The notes: a model not told the origin generated them from the sequence alone. Shown: positions 25,897-35,493, counted from the stretch's first letter. The stretch: DNA of 64,000 nt from an uncultured Bacteroides sp. (GCA_958453305.1 CAUDXH010000007.1:25195-89194), one strand, 5' to 3'. Made by a program: numbers and translations.

Positions 25897-27882
25897 ATGG
25901 AATATCGTTTGCTTTCTACACAGGAGATAGAAAAGTTGGAGGCGCAGTATTGTAGTGCTGCCGACTGGAACTTGGTGGAGGTAGCCAAGGAGTTTGTACC
26001 CGACTTTGTGCGTCATACCCGTTTCTCGGGGAAGGTGCGCTTAGGCGTATTCGAGGGCGAGTTTCATTTGCCCGGAGGAATAACCAAACATGCAGGACTG
26101 GCTTATGTCACTTTGCATAATGTATCGGTAGGAAACAACTGCTGCATTGAGAATGTAAAAAATTACATTGCCAACTATGAAATAGGCGACCATACGTTTA
26201 TAGAGAATGTAGATATCATTCTGGTAGATAAGCGCAGCAAGTTCGGTAACGGGCTGGAAGTTTCGGTATTGAATGAAACCGGCGGACGTGAAGTTGTGAT
26301 TCATGACCGCTTGTCGGCTCATCAGGCGTATATCATGGCACTCTACCGCCATCGTCCGGGACTGATTGACCGTATGAAGCAAATCATCGGCGACTATGCT
26401 GAGGCGCATGCTTCCGAAACGGGTACGATAGGCAGCCATGTCACCATTGTCGATGCCGGATACATCAAGAATGTACGTGTCGGCGACTATTGCGAAATAG
26501 AGGGAACGGGACGCCTGAAAAACGGAAGCATCAACAGTAATGTCCATGCACCGGTGCATATCGGCTACGGAGTAATCTGTGATGATTTTATCATCTCAAG
26601 TGGTTCGCATGTAGAAGATGGTACGGTGCTGACCCGTTGCTTTGTGGGACAGGCCTGTCACTTGGGACATAGCTATTCGGCTTCCGATTCGCTGTTTTTC
26701 AGTAACTGTCAGGAAGAAAACGGAGAAGCTTGTGCCATCTTTGCCGGTCCGTTCACGGTGACGCATCATAAATCTACGCTGCTCATTGCCGGTATGTTCT
26801 CGTTTATGAATGCCGGTTCGGGATCGAACCAGAGCAATCATATGTATAAGCTCGGACCGATTCATCAAGGAGCGTTGGAACGGGGTGCCAAGACTACTTC
26901 CGACTCGTATCTGTTGTGGCCTGCCCGTATCGGAGCTTTCTCTCTGGTTATGGGACGTCATGTCAACCATCCTGATACCTCGAATCTGCCTTTCTCTTAT
27001 CTGATAGAAGAAAAGAATACCACTTATCTGGTGCCGGGGGTTAACCTGCGGAGTGTGGGAACTATCCGCGATGCGCAGAAGTGGCCCAAGCGCGACTTGC
27101 GTAAAGACCCGAACCGGCTCGATCAGATTAATTATAATTTGCTGAGTCCGTATACCATTCAGAAGATGATGACCGGGCGGACTATTCTGAAGGAGCTGGC
27201 ACGTGTGTCGGGCGAGACCTCTGAAATCTATTCGTATCAAAGTGCGAAGATCAAGAATTCGGCTTTGAATAAAGGAATTCATTTTTATGAAACCGCCATC
27301 CATAAATTTTTAGGTAACTCCGTCATCAAGCGTCTGGAAGAGACTCGTTTCCGGAGTGATGAGGAAATCCGTGCTCGTCTGAAGCCTGATACCCCTATCG
27401 GAACAGGCGAATGGGTGGATGTATCGGGGCTGATTGCTCCGAAAAGTGAGATTGAACGCTTGATGGAAGATATAGAAGGAGGACGTCTGAACTCGGTGGA
27501 CGAAATTCATGACCGCTTTGCCGGTATGCATGCGGCTTATTATACCTATGAGTGGACGTGGGCTTATGAGCAGATGCTGGAGTTTTACGGATTGAAAGCC
27601 GATGAAATTACGGCAAAAGATATTGTAACTATTGTGCGCCGCTGGCAGGAAGCCGTGGTATGGCTTGACCGGATGGTGTATGAAGATGCGAAGAAAGAAT
27701 TCTCGCTGACCTCGATGACTGGTTTCGGCGCCGATGGAAGTAGAGAAGAACAAGTGCGTGACTTTGAGGAAGTGCGGGGGGTATTTGAGAGCAACCCGTT
27801 TGTGACAGCCGTACTTGAACACATAAAGGTGAAGACTGAACTGGGAAATGAACTGATCGGGCGCATCGGTGGTTTATTATAA
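25897..27882 (+). CDS. DUF4954 family protein (left-handed beta-helix)
   Basis: The 661-aa cytosolic protein is without a signal peptide. The middle third (about 60-320) has hexapeptide-like repeats, for example CCIENVKNYIANYEIGDHTF and VRVGDYCEIEGTGRLKNGSI, as in left-handed beta-helix acyl- and nucleotidyl-transferases. The C-terminal third is helical. It matches the Bacteroidetes-specific DUF4954, for which I know no established biochemistry. It follows hflX by 53 nt. A sugar-nucleotide-related role is only a guess from the fold. Confidence 0.85.
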   Translation: MEYRLLSTQEIEKLEAQYCSAADWNLVEVAKEFVPDFVRHTRFSGKVRLGVFEGEFHLPGGITKHAGLAYVTLHNVSVGNNCCIENVKNYIANYEIGDHTFIENVDIILVDKRSKFGNGLEVSVLNETGGREVVIHDRLSAHQAYIMALYRHRPGLIDRMKQIIGDYAEAHASETGTIGSHVTIVDAGYIKNVRVGDYCEIEGTGRLKNGSINSNVHAPVHIGYGVICDDFIISSGSHVEDGTVLTRCFVGQACHLGHSYSASDSLFFSNCQEENGEACAIFAGPFTVTHHKSTLLIAGMFSFMNAGSGSNQSNHMYKLGPIHQGALERGAKTTSDSYLLWPARIGAFSLVMGRHVNHPDTSNLPFSYLIEEKNTTYLVPGVNLRSVGTIRDAQKWPKRDLRKDPNRLDQINYNLLSPYTIQKMMTGRTILKELARVSGETSEIYSYQSAKIKNSALNKGIHFYETAIHKFLGNSVIKRLEETRFRSDEEIRARLKPDTPIGTGEWVDVSGLIAPKSEIERLMEDIEGGRLNSVDEIHDRFAGMHAAYYTYEWTWAYEQMLEFYGLKADEITAKDIVTIVRRWQEAVVWLDRMVYEDAKKEFSLTSMTGFGADGSREEQVRDFEEVRGVFESNPFVTAVLEHIKVKTELGNELIGRIGGLL

Positions 27883-27902
27883 ATAACGCAAAATCTCATC
27901 GT

Positions 27903-29447
27903 ATGAAGTATCGTTTGATAGGAATCATGCTGATAGGCTTCTTCTGTTGCTCCGTGCAAGGGCAGGTTTTTTATAAACGTATGGTAGAAACTCCGTCGTT
28001 TATTACAGCCAATACCTCTGAACTGGAACTGAAGAAACTGATCCTTACCGATGAACAGACGCAGGTGGATGCCGTGCTTTACGGAAAGCCGGGCAGTGTA
28101 GCTGTTATCTCTCCGGATACTTGGCTGGTTGCCGGACAGCAGCGCTTTTGCTTGCGCGAAGCCGGTGGTATTTCGATAGGCGGGCAGACTGAGCCGGAAA
28201 GAATACCAGAGAACGGACGGGTGCATATTGTTCTTTCTTTTGCACCGGTTCCCCGGAGTATTCATGAAGTAGACCTGATAGAAGAGGGGACCGGAAGAGC
28301 TATTTACGGCATACAGCTGAGCCGGAAGGAGCCTTATGTCTATGTTCCTGAATTTCTGAAAGAGAAGCAGCAGGGCGGGACGCATGAATTGCCGGAACCG
28401 GGGCTGTCGCCCGGAAAGGCGGTAGTCAACGGCTATCTGCTGGGTTATGATGGGCGTATGCCTTTATCCATGAACCTGCTTTATTATGACCGGCTGTTTG
28501 ATCAGGAGTGGAGCAGCCGGGTGCGTATCCGTCAAGACGGTTCGTTTCATCTGGAAACGGAGATGCTGCAGCCCGATACGGTGAAGCTGAGGGTCAATCA
28601 GGCAGTGCTTCGTCTGTTTCTGGTTCCCGGTGAGGAAACCACAGTTTATATTGACCTTTCCAAGTTGAGTATGTCGGCTTCAAGGCTCCACCATAAGAAT
28701 TATGAAAGAAAGCAGAAAGCTTGGTTCAACGGGGCAGCCGAACTGATCAATACAGAGCTGGCATCAGGAAAGCGGTCGCCGGCATTAGACGTATTTCATG
28801 CCGTTGAGAGCGACCTCATGAGCAATGAGAACCTGAAGGCTCAGCTTCATGAAGATGCAGAGCGGGTGAAGCCACTGTGCGAAAAAATAATCTCGAAGAA
28901 AGAATTACAGTCGTCCGATAACAAACTGCTTGATGCGGTTACGTTTCCGGAAATAAGTGCCTATGTGCGTTTGCGTAACCAAGCCCTGAAGAATGAACTC
29001 ATGCGCATGAATTCAGAGAAAGAGGCTTGGGTGGCTGAGCTCGATCCGCATTTGTCGGGTGAAACCCTTCTCCCTTCGCTGCTTGCCCCGTATCGGGGGA
29101 AGGCCGTGCTGGTTGATTTCTGGGCCACATGGTGTGCGCCTTGCCGGAAAAGCTTCAAGGCGATGCGTCCGCTTCGTAAAAAGCTGGCTTCAGAAAATAT
29201 CGTGTATCTGTATCTCACGGGACCCTCTTCTCCTGAGCTGGTCTGGAGAACGATGCTGGAAGATATTCCGGGCATCCATTACCGGCTGACCGAAGCGCAG
29301 TGGAAGTATCTTTGCGATGTACATCGTATCAAGGGCATTCCGGCTTATCTGGTGGTGAATCCTGATGGAAGCGTAGCCTATACCCATGTGGGATTTCCGG
29401 GTATAGATATTCTTCAAGATGAGTTATTGCGTGTAGTCAATCCTTAA
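27903..29447 (+). CDS. TlpA-like thiol-disulfide oxidoreductase, secreted
   Basis: The 514-aa product has a signal peptide (first about 20 residues, ending CCSVQGQ). A beta-rich N-terminal region includes a DUF4369-like segment (GYLLGYDGRMPLSMNLLYYD onward), then a helical linker. The C-terminal thioredoxin/AhpC-TSA domain has the redox motif WCAPC (CxxC at 411-414) and cis-Pro context KGIPAYLVVNPDG. Such proteins work in the periplasm on cysteine pairs of exported or c-type cytochrome proteins. It begins 20 nt after the DUF4954 gene. Confidence 0.88.
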   Translation: MKYRLIGIMLIGFFCCSVQGQVFYKRMVETPSFITANTSELELKKLILTDEQTQVDAVLYGKPGSVAVISPDTWLVAGQQRFCLREAGGISIGGQTEPERIPENGRVHIVLSFAPVPRSIHEVDLIEEGTGRAIYGIQLSRKEPYVYVPEFLKEKQQGGTHELPEPGLSPGKAVVNGYLLGYDGRMPLSMNLLYYDRLFDQEWSSRVRIRQDGSFHLETEMLQPDTVKLRVNQAVLRLFLVPGEETTVYIDLSKLSMSASRLHHKNYERKQKAWFNGAAELINTELASGKRSPALDVFHAVESDLMSNENLKAQLHEDAERVKPLCEKIISKKELQSSDNKLLDAVTFPEISAYVRLRNQALKNELMRMNSEKEAWVAELDPHLSGETLLPSLLAPYRGKAVLVDFWATWCAPCRKSFKAMRPLRKKLASENIVYLYLTGPSSPELVWRTMLEDIPGIHYRLTEAQWKYLCDVHRIKGIPAYLVVNPDGSVAYTHVGFPGIDILQDELLRVVNP

Positions 29448-29460
29448 TTATTTATATATT

Positions 29461-29619
29461 ATGTCTATCTTACGAGTTATTTTAGCTATTTTGTTTCCCC
29501 CGCTGGCGGTGATTGATCAGGGCTGCGGTTCTGTGCTTATTGTGTTAATCTTAACCTTGGCAGGCTGGGTTCCGGGAGTCATCGGAGCACTGGTTATTCT
29601 GAATAAGGCTTCTAAGTGA
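29461..29619 (+). CDS. YqaE/Pmp3 family small membrane protein
   Basis: The 52-codon ORF has two membrane helices: MSILRVILAILFPPLAVIDQ then GCGSVLIVLILTLAGWVPGV. The PPLAV, GCG and GW-PG residues are the Pmp3/UPF0057 signature. Homologues affect membrane potential and salt tolerance. It starts 13 nt after the TlpA-like gene and probably ends that operon. Confidence 0.88.
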   Translation: MSILRVILAILFPPLAVIDQGCGSVLIVLILTLAGWVPGVIGALVILNKASK

Positions 29620-29683
29620 GAAGCAGGCAGGTAAAGAGGTGATTTTTTCACCTTGATGATAGAAAAGTTTCAATAATACTTTG

Positions 29684-29691
29684 TAACTTTG
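29684..29691 (+). promoter_or_regulatory. -7 box of the fumarase promoter
   Basis: TAACTTTG would give a leader of about 130 nt that contains the ACTCAAAAACT repeat tract. Confidence 0.45.
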
Positions 29692-29709
29692 CTTCCACGA
29701 TAACTAACT

Positions 29710-29815
29710 GTCTGGTTATTTAGTTTTTGAGTTTATAAGTTTGTTGTTATGCTGATAATCAAACTCAAAAACTCAAAAGCCTGTAAACTTAAAACCTATA
29801 AACTTAACATTTAAT
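29710..29815 (+). repeat. AT-rich direct-repeat leader upstream of fumarase
   Basis: Successive imperfect units such as AAACTCAAAAACTCAAAAGC and CTGTAAACTTAAAACCTATA are preceded by their complement-like form (TAGTTTTTGAGTTTATAAGT). The tract could fold back on itself. Confidence 0.6.
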
Positions 29816-29826
29816 TTATTCATCTT

Positions 29827-31470
29827 ATGGCAACACCCGAATTCAAGTATCAGCCGATGTTCGAACACGGTAAAGATACAACTGAATACTACCTGCTTAC
29901 CAAGGACTATGTGTCAGTAAGCGAGTTTGAAGGCAAACCTATCCTGAAAATCGAAAAAGAAGGTTTGACTGCAATGGCTAACGCTGCTTTCCGTGATGTA
30001 TCTTTCATGCTTCGCCGTTCACATAACGAACAGGTGGCAAAAATCCTGACCGACCCGGAAGCAAGCGATAACGATAAGTATGTGGCACTGACTTTCCTAC
30101 GTAATGCAGAGGTGGCTGCAAAAGGCGTATTGCCTTTCTGTCAGGATACCGGTACAGCCATTATCCACGGTGAAAAGGGACAGCAGGTTTGGACCGGCTA
30201 CTGCGATGAAGAGGCGCTTTCATTAGGTGTGTATAAAACTTATACCGAAGAAAACCTCCGTTACTCGCAGAATGCACCGCTTACCATGTACGATGAAGTG
30301 AATACACGCTGCAACTTGCCGGCTCAGATTGATATTGAAGCTACTCAAGGTATGGAGTATGAATTCCTTTGTGTAACGAAAGGGGGAGGTTCGGCTAACA
30401 AAACTTATCTGTATCAGGAAACCAAAGCCATCTTGAATCCGGCTACCTTGGTGCCGTTCTTGGTTGAAAAAATGAAGACGTTGGGTACAGCTGCCTGTCC
30501 TCCGTATCATATCGCTTTCGTTATCGGCGGTACTTCAGCAGAAAAGAACTTGCTGACCGTGAAGTTGGCTTCTACCCGTTTCTATGATAACCTGCCTACC
30601 ACTGGTAATGAATATGGACGTGCATTCCGCGATGTGGAACTGGAAAAACAAGTGCTGGAAGAAGCACACCGCATTGGTCTGGGTGCGCAGTTCGGCGGTA
30701 AATATTATGCTCACGATGTACGCATCATCCGCTTGCCTCGTCACGGTGCTTCTTGCCCCGTAGGTCTGGGCGTTTCTTGTTCAGCCGACCGTAACGTACG
30801 TTGTAAAATCAATAAAGACGGTATCTGGATTGAAAAACTCGACTCTAATCCGGGTGAACTGATTCCGGAAGAATTGCGTCAGGCAGGTGAAGGTAATGCT
30901 GTGAAGATTGACCTGAACCGTCCGATGCCGGAAATCTTGGCTGAACTCGATAAATATCCGGTAGCTACCCGTCTGTCACTGAACGGTACCATCATCGTAG
31001 GCCGTGACATCGCTCATGCTAAGCTGAAAGAACGTCTGGACCGTGGTGAAGAATTGCCGCAGTACATCAAAGATCATCCTATCTATTACGCAGGTCCTGC
31101 CAAGACTCCGAGCGGTATGGCTTGCGGTTCAATGGGACCGACTACTGCCGGACGTATGGACCCGTATGTTGACTTGTTCCAAAGCCACGGAGGATCGATG
31201 ATTATGCTGGCAAAAGGTAACCGTAGTCAGGCTGTAACCGATGCTTGTAAAAAGCACGGCGGCTTCTATTTAGGCTCAATCGGCGGTCCGGCTGCTATCT
31301 TGGCTCAGAACAACATCAAGAGCATCGAGTGTGTGGAATATCCGGAACTGGGTATGGAAGCTATCTGGAAGATTGAAGTGGAAGATTTCCCGGCATTTAT
31401 CTTGGTTGATAATAAGGGAAATGATTTCTTCAAACAGATCAAGCCCCGTTGTGCAGGAAACTGTAAATAA
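29827..31470 (+). CDS. fumB: Fumarate hydratase, class I ([4Fe-4S])
   Basis: The 547-aa single-chain class I fumarase interconverts fumarate and malate, the step before fumarate respiration to succinate in Bacteroides. The N-terminal lyase domain carries [10 protein letters not shown] with one cluster cysteine; others are in [13 protein letters not shown] and [20 protein letters not shown]. The C-terminal domain has [20 protein letters not shown] and ends RCAGNCK. Length and domain order match E. coli FumA/FumB. It is monocistronic, with its own promoter and terminator. It functionally complements the methylmalonyl-CoA mutase genes 6 kb downstream in the succinate-propionate route. Confidence 0.95.
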   Translation: MATPEFKYQPMFEHGKDTTEYYLLTKDYVSVSEFEGKPILKIEKEGLTAMANAAFRDVSFMLRRSHNEQVAKILTDPEASDNDKYVALTFLRNAEVAAKGVLPFCQDTGTAIIHGEKGQQVWTGYCDEEALSLGVYKTYTEENLRYSQNAPLTMYDEVNTRCNLPAQIDIEATQGMEYEFLCVTKGGGSANKTYLYQETKAILNPATLVPFLVEKMKTLGTAACPPYHIAFVIGGTSAEKNLLTVKLASTRFYDNLPTTGNEYGRAFRDVELEKQVLEEAHRIGLGAQFGGKYYAHDVRIIRLPRHGASCPVGLGVSCSADRNVRCKINKDGIWIEKLDSNPGELIPEELRQAGEGNAVKIDLNRPMPEILAELDKYPVATRLSLNGTIIVGRDIAHAKLKERLDRGEELPQYIKDHPIYYAGPAKTPSGMACGSMGPTTAGRMDPYVDLFQSHGGSMIMLAKGNRSQAVTDACKKHGGFYLGSIGGPAAILAQNNIKSIECVEYPELGMEAIWKIEVEDFPAFILVDNKGNDFFKQIKPRCAGNCK

Positions 31471-31502
31471 ATGAATTTTTACTGGTGTAAATAACCTGAA
31501 TG

Positions 31503-31537
31503 AAAAGCGGTGTGACAGGCTCATGCCGCTTTTTTTA
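31503..31537 (+). terminator. Terminator after fumarase
   Basis: The stem AAGCGGTGTGA / TCATGCCGCTT (with G-U pairs) is followed by a T7 run. Confidence 0.85.
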
Positions 31538-31564
31538 TTTGTGTCACATAAAAAATAAACATAG

Positions 31565-32524
31565 ATGTTACATGATCTCTTTTTTTTGGTGGGCGGACTG
31601 GCTCTTATTTTGGCGGGAGCCAACGGAATGACCGATGGTGCTGCGGCGGTGGCCAAACGCTTTCATATATCAGACCTTGTAATCGGGCTGACGATTGTTG
31701 CATTTGGTACTTCTGCTCCTGAGTTGGTAATCAGTGTGCTTTCAGCCATGCAGGGAAGTGCCGACCTTGCCATCGGTAACGTGGTGGGAAGTAATATCTT
31801 CAATATGCTGATGATTATAGGCTGTACCGCCTTGGTGCTTCCCATACAGGTAGGGAAAGGAACGCTCAGCAAGGAAATTCCGCTGGTTATCCTTTCTTCG
31901 CTCGTCTTTGCCTTCTTGGCTAATGATGTGTTTCTTGACGGAGGAGTGCGGAATGTAATCAGCCGCATCGATGGCTTGGTCTTGCTTGCTTTTTTCTTGG
32001 TATTCTTGCGTTATACGTTTGCCATAGCCCGTGCAGGCGAACTGCAGCCGGAAGATCAGAAAGTGAAGGAACTTTCGCTGTGGAAGTCTGCTTTATATAT
32101 TATAGGTGGGCTGTTGGCTTTAATCTTCGGCGGACAGTGGTTTGTGGAAGGAGCCAGTGGAGTAGCCCGCAGCATGGGCGTGAGTGAATCGGTGATTGGT
32201 CTGACCTTGGTGGCAGGAGGAACTTCCCTTCCGGAGCTTGCCACTTCGGTGGTAGCGGCAGTGAAGAAGAATCCGGGAATAGCCATCGGGAATGTAATAG
32301 GCAGTAATTTATTTAATGTATTCTTTGTGCTGGGAGTAAGTGCCACGATATTTCCCTTGCCCATGGGCAACATCACTAATTTCGATATTGCCGTACTGAT
32401 AGGTGCCTCTCTTCTGTTCTGGCTAGTGGGGTGGTTTTTCAAGAAGTGTACCATTACGCGGCTTGAAGGAGCTTTCTTAGTGGCGTGTTATGTGGCTTAT
32501 ACAGCGTGGCTCATTGGGGCTTAG
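31565..32524 (+). CDS. Calcium/sodium antiporter (CaCA family, YrbG-like)
   Basis: The 319-aa membrane protein has ten predicted helices in two inverted halves. Each half has an alpha-repeat: GLTIVAFGTSAPELVISVLS with NVVGSNIFN in the first, and GLTLVAGGTSLPELATSVVA with NVIGSNLFN in the second. These acidic/Asn residues bind Ca2+ and Na+ in this superfamily. It exchanges cytosolic Ca2+ for external Na+ (direction inferred from the family). It is a single gene with a terminator. Confidence 0.95.
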   Translation: MLHDLFFLVGGLALILAGANGMTDGAAAVAKRFHISDLVIGLTIVAFGTSAPELVISVLSAMQGSADLAIGNVVGSNIFNMLMIIGCTALVLPIQVGKGTLSKEIPLVILSSLVFAFLANDVFLDGGVRNVISRIDGLVLLAFFLVFLRYTFAIARAGELQPEDQKVKELSLWKSALYIIGGLLALIFGGQWFVEGASGVARSMGVSESVIGLTLVAGGTSLPELATSVVAAVKKNPGIAIGNVIGSNLFNVFFVLGVSATIFPLPMGNITNFDIAVLIGASLLFWLVGWFFKKCTITRLEGAFLVACYVAYTAWLIGA

Positions 32525-32546
32525 CAGTTTCAGCAAGCTGTATTTG

Positions 32547-32588
32547 ATCTCCCGGTTTACTCCAGCAGTAGCCGGGGGATTTTCTTTT
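32547..32588 (+). terminator. Terminator after the antiporter gene
   Basis: The 9-bp stem ATCTCCCGG (32547-32555) / CCGGGGGAT (32572-32580) is followed by a T-rich run. Confidence 0.8.
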
Positions 32589-32605
32589 CCGGGAGAAAGT
32601 GCATA

Positions 32606-32640
32606 AAAAAAGGATGTACCCGTAAGAGCACATCCTTTTC
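32606..32640. terminator. Bidirectional terminator ending the small-ORF transcript
   Basis: The stem AAAAGGATGT / ACATCCTTTT (core GGATGT 32612-32617, ACATCC 32630-32635) has T runs on both strands. On the minus strand it ends the transcript that carries the 30-aa ORF. Confidence 0.85.
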
Positions 32641-32724
32641 CGTTAAAATATGAATGTTATAGTGCCTTTCGGCATTTATCAGATTCTAAACTAAAGCTGA
32701 TGCTTTTTGAAGCAATCAGCTTGC

Positions 32725-32817
32725 TTACTTGCTAACGTTTTCGTTAAGCATTACATAACCCCAAATCATAGGGTCTGCATTTGTCATCTTGTGAAAAATG
32801 TTTTTTACCTTTTTCAT
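32725..32817 (-). CDS. 30-aa small protein or leader peptide in a structured transcript
   Basis: The minus-strand ORF MKKVKNIFHKMTNADPMIWG-YVMLNENVSK is preceded by a purine-rich GAAAGGAT ribosome-binding-like stretch. It sits in an apparent transcription unit of its own. A TATCTTTG promoter box lies at 32972-32965, followed by about 140 nt of leader containing the palindrome AAGTCC-A-GGACTT (32932-32944) and a CGGG-AGA-CCCG hairpin. Downstream are a hairpin at 32694-32722 and a TGCC-GAAA-GGCA tetraloop hairpin (32674-32663). A strong terminator ends it. I do not recognise the peptide. It could be a real small protein, or the ORF could serve a regulatory RNA. Confidence 0.55.
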   Translation of the reverse strand: MKKVKNIFHKMTNADPMIWGYVMLNENVSK

Positions 32818-32964
32818 ACTGTTATCCTTTCTTTTTAATTAATAATACCTAAAAACTTTTACCTAAATCAAGCGGGTCTCCCGACCGGCTCTGTTCTTTC
32901 AATTTGTTATCTTAAAAACATCTTTTTAGTTAAGTCCAGGACTTGTTTCCTTTTTATTACACTG

Positions 32965-32972
32965 CAAAGATA
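32965..32972 (-). promoter_or_regulatory. -7 box of the small-ORF transcript
   Basis: TATCTTTG on the minus strand. A TTTG at 32991-32988 is 15 nt upstream, closer than usual for a -33 element. Confidence 0.5.
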
Positions 32973-33107
32973 CGGCTTTTATTTACACAAAACATGTTTT
33001 GCAGCATATTTCTTTTCTTTTTGGCTGTTTTATTGATGTAAATCAAAAAAAAGTATTATAAAGCAAACTAATCCTCTTAGGCGTGAACAAACCAGTGCTC
33101 TGTCCCT

Positions 33108-35216
33108 TTACAGAGCTACCCGGCGCAGGCGGATACGTAAATTTGACAGTTCAGCGTCAGTGTGTGCCGAAGAAGGCTGGTGAGGCTTTACCGTAATGGT
33201 ATGCCGTTTGCCTTCGGTGGCATCGGGGAGCGTAAAGTCTTGCCGGTAAACCACCTGTTCTTTTGCCGGGCAGAGCAGATAACCGGTGCGTTCTTCAAAC
33301 CGGTTATAGGCGCGGAGTACGATTTGGTTGTCGCCTTTCTGTAAGGGAACAATGAGCTTTTCCGTACGGAATGTGCATCGGTATGGATTCAGATGCTTCA
33401 TGATGGATTTGCCATTTACGTAGACTTCGATTCCGTTGCCGGCTCCTACTTCCATCAGGATGTGTTGGGAGCGGGTAGCATATACATTTTGCATAACGAA
33501 GTAGGTAGAGAACGGGCTACAGGGAAATTCGTCTTGCTCTTTATCCGTAGGTACCCATGTCTTTCCGCTGGCAGGCGCATGCTGTAGGTCGGTTTGCAGG
33601 AAGGAAGGTGATTCGAACATACCGCTTCCCGGTCCGCATACATACCGCTGTCCCCATGTGAGACTGGATGCAAAAGCCAGCTTGGCATTTGTGGCAGGAC
33701 GTTCGGGCTTTCCTTTATCAAGCGTAAGGATATATTGTTTGTTATCAATGGTCAGGTCGAGGGTCTTTCCGGCTTCTTGTTCGGTATAAATCAGTTCCAG
33801 TTGTTTCAGCAAAAGTTGCTCTACCTCCCAGCTATAGGCAGTGGTGCTGCGGTAGTTGCTGTAATAATCGAAGCAGGAATAGCTGTAATGCGGAGTTGCA
33901 TTTCCGGCAGTCAGTGTCATGCCTTGTACCGTTTCTGCAGGTTGAGGCTGGATGGGCGCATCGAATTCGAGCGTCAAGACATGAATGGTTCCGTCATTAT
34001 AAGCCGATGCAGGTATGGTCAGTTCAATCTGGTTGCCATATTGCAGGTAAGTTGCCATTTTCCCGTCTCCTTTTATTAGCTTGTATCCCGGCAAGTTCAG
34101 TATAATTTTTCCGTCTTGCGGATAGACTCCGGAGAGGAACAGATAAAGCTGTTTGCCTTTCCGGGTAACCTGTCCCCAGCTGAAGTCTTGCCGGAACGGT
34201 GAGGCTTCGGTATCGTAGATGGCATAGCCATATCGGTTCAGCCATTGCCCGATCAGCATGAGTACCTCTTTCTCAAACGGAACTACCGAGCCGTCTCCTT
34301 TCGGACCGATATTGAGCAGGTAGTTTCCTCCGTGAGCTGCTACGCTGATTAAGTCTTTCAGCTTTTCTTTCGCTTTTTCGCCTACATTGCCCCGCTGTTG
34401 CCAAGAACGGTAGCCCCAAGTCTCATTAAACATAGAGGCTGCACTTTGCCAAGAAGTTTGCAGGCTGGATTCAGGGTAAGCATTGTCACCCATCACACAA
34501 AAGTCGTACTGGTCATTTCCCAGCCGTCCGCTGACCATGCAGTCGGGTTGGAGCTGGTGTACCAACTGATAAAGCTCCCGGCTTTGTTCAGGAGTATTGG
34601 CTCCCATATCAAACCACAGTTCTGAAATCTTTCCGTAGCGAGTGAGTAATTCGGTGAGCTGTTTCTTGGTGAACGCATGATGTGCAGCTGGAATAAAGTC
34701 GGCATTATGTCCCGACATGGGAGATGCTTCGGGAAAACTCCAGTCGATGAGTGAGTAATAGAGTCCGAAGTTCATCCCTTTTTTCTGGCAGGCTTCGGAG
34801 AGCTCTTTCACGAAATCGCGCTTCGCGGGAGTGGCATGGTAACTGTTGTAAGGAGTGGTTTCGGTATGAAACATACAGAATCCGTCATGATGTTTCGTGG
34901 TGAAAATGATGGAGCGCATGCCGGCAGCTTGGGCAAGTGCCACGATGGAGTCGGCATGAAACTGGTCAGGATTGAAGGTCTGGGCAAGTGCATGATATTC
35001 TTCTTTGGGAATAGGGGCAAATGCCTGTATCTGTTCGCTGTATCCTCGGGTTACCGGCTGTCCGTTCCATACACCGCCGGCTTGGGAATAAAGTCCGAAG
35101 TGGATGAACAGGGAGAATTTATTACTGTGCCACGTGCGGAGGGCTTCCGGGCTTATTTGTGCTTGCAGGGTGAGCAGCATCAGGCAGGTCAGGAGGAGTG
35201 AGACGAATCTTTTCAT
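33108..35216 (-). CDS. Alpha-L-fucosidase (GH29), secreted
   Basis: The 702-aa product from ATG 35216 (MKRFVSLLLTC...) has a signal peptide ending LTLQAQ. The GH29 catalytic barrel starts at about residue 25: KFSLFIHFGLYSQAGGVW, TTKHHDGFCMFHTETTPYNS, and the nucleophile in ELWFDMGANT (Asp near residue 203). A C-terminal beta-sandwich region (about 440-700) may bind carbohydrate. It hydrolyses terminal fucose from host or dietary glycans; the linkage specificity is not readable. The minus-strand TATATTTG at 35242-35235 is a likely promoter. It stands alone, not next to a Sus pair. Confidence 0.92.
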   Translation of the reverse strand: MKRFVSLLLTCLMLLTLQAQISPEALRTWHSNKFSLFIHFGLYSQAGGVWNGQPVTRGYSEQIQAFAPIPKEEYHALAQTFNPDQFHADSIVALAQAAGMRSIIFTTKHHDGFCMFHTETTPYNSYHATPAKRDFVKELSEACQKKGMNFGLYYSLIDWSFPEASPMSGHNADFIPAAHHAFTKKQLTELLTRYGKISELWFDMGANTPEQSRELYQLVHQLQPDCMVSGRLGNDQYDFCVMGDNAYPESSLQTSWQSAASMFNETWGYRSWQQRGNVGEKAKEKLKDLISVAAHGGNYLLNIGPKGDGSVVPFEKEVLMLIGQWLNRYGYAIYDTEASPFRQDFSWGQVTRKGKQLYLFLSGVYPQDGKIILNLPGYKLIKGDGKMATYLQYGNQIELTIPASAYNDGTIHVLTLEFDAPIQPQPAETVQGMTLTAGNATPHYSYSCFDYYSNYRSTTAYSWEVEQLLLKQLELIYTEQEAGKTLDLTIDNKQYILTLDKGKPERPATNAKLAFASSLTWGQRYVCGPGSGMFESPSFLQTDLQHAPASGKTWVPTDKEQDEFPCSPFSTYFVMQNVYATRSQHILMEVGAGNGIEVYVNGKSIMKHLNPYRCTFRTEKLIVPLQKGDNQIVLRAYNRFEERTGYLLCPAKEQVVYRQDFTLPDATEGKRHTITVKPHQPSSAHTDAELSNLRIRLRRVAL

Positions 35217-35234
35217 TTTGTTGTTATTTGTGAG

Positions 35235-35242
35235 CAAATATA
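35235..35242 (-). promoter_or_regulatory. -7 box of the fucosidase promoter
   Basis: TATATTTG on the minus strand lies 19 nt before the chosen ATG. This supports ATG 35216 over the earlier codons of the frame. Confidence 0.5.
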
Positions 35243-35420
35243 CGAATTTTAGTTTATTGATAGGTGTATTGCTTTTTTAGTTTTTTAGTTTTCGGGCTTT
35301 TTAGTTTTCAGTTTTTAGCTTCCTGCTCATTGCTTCTTTCGTTTAGGGAGACTGTCTGTTTCAGTTGAGGCGATAAGAGAAAGGGTTCAGTATAAAAAAT
35401 GCTTGCCTTGTTTCGGGATA

Positions 35421-35453
35421 TTTGGAAGGGTAGCAGTTTTTTATGTAATTTTG
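35421..35453 (+). promoter_or_regulatory. Promoter of the DUF5020-NCS2 operon
   Basis: TTTG (35421-35424), a 21-nt spacer and TAATTTTG (35446-35453) form a complete Bacteroides-type promoter. Confidence 0.7.
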
Positions 35454-35493
35454 CAGCCGATTTGATAATTTGTTAAAAATACGTTAACGAACG

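Noticed and set aside
26596..27303. Minus-strand open frame of 235 codons
   Set aside because: It is fully antisense to the DUF4954 gene, with basic and Ser/His-rich shadow composition and no motif.
27585..28385. Minus-strand open frame of 266 codons
   Set aside because: It lies antisense to the DUF4954 and TlpA-like genes, has no family resemblance or ribosome site, and its composition mirrors the real genes' complement.
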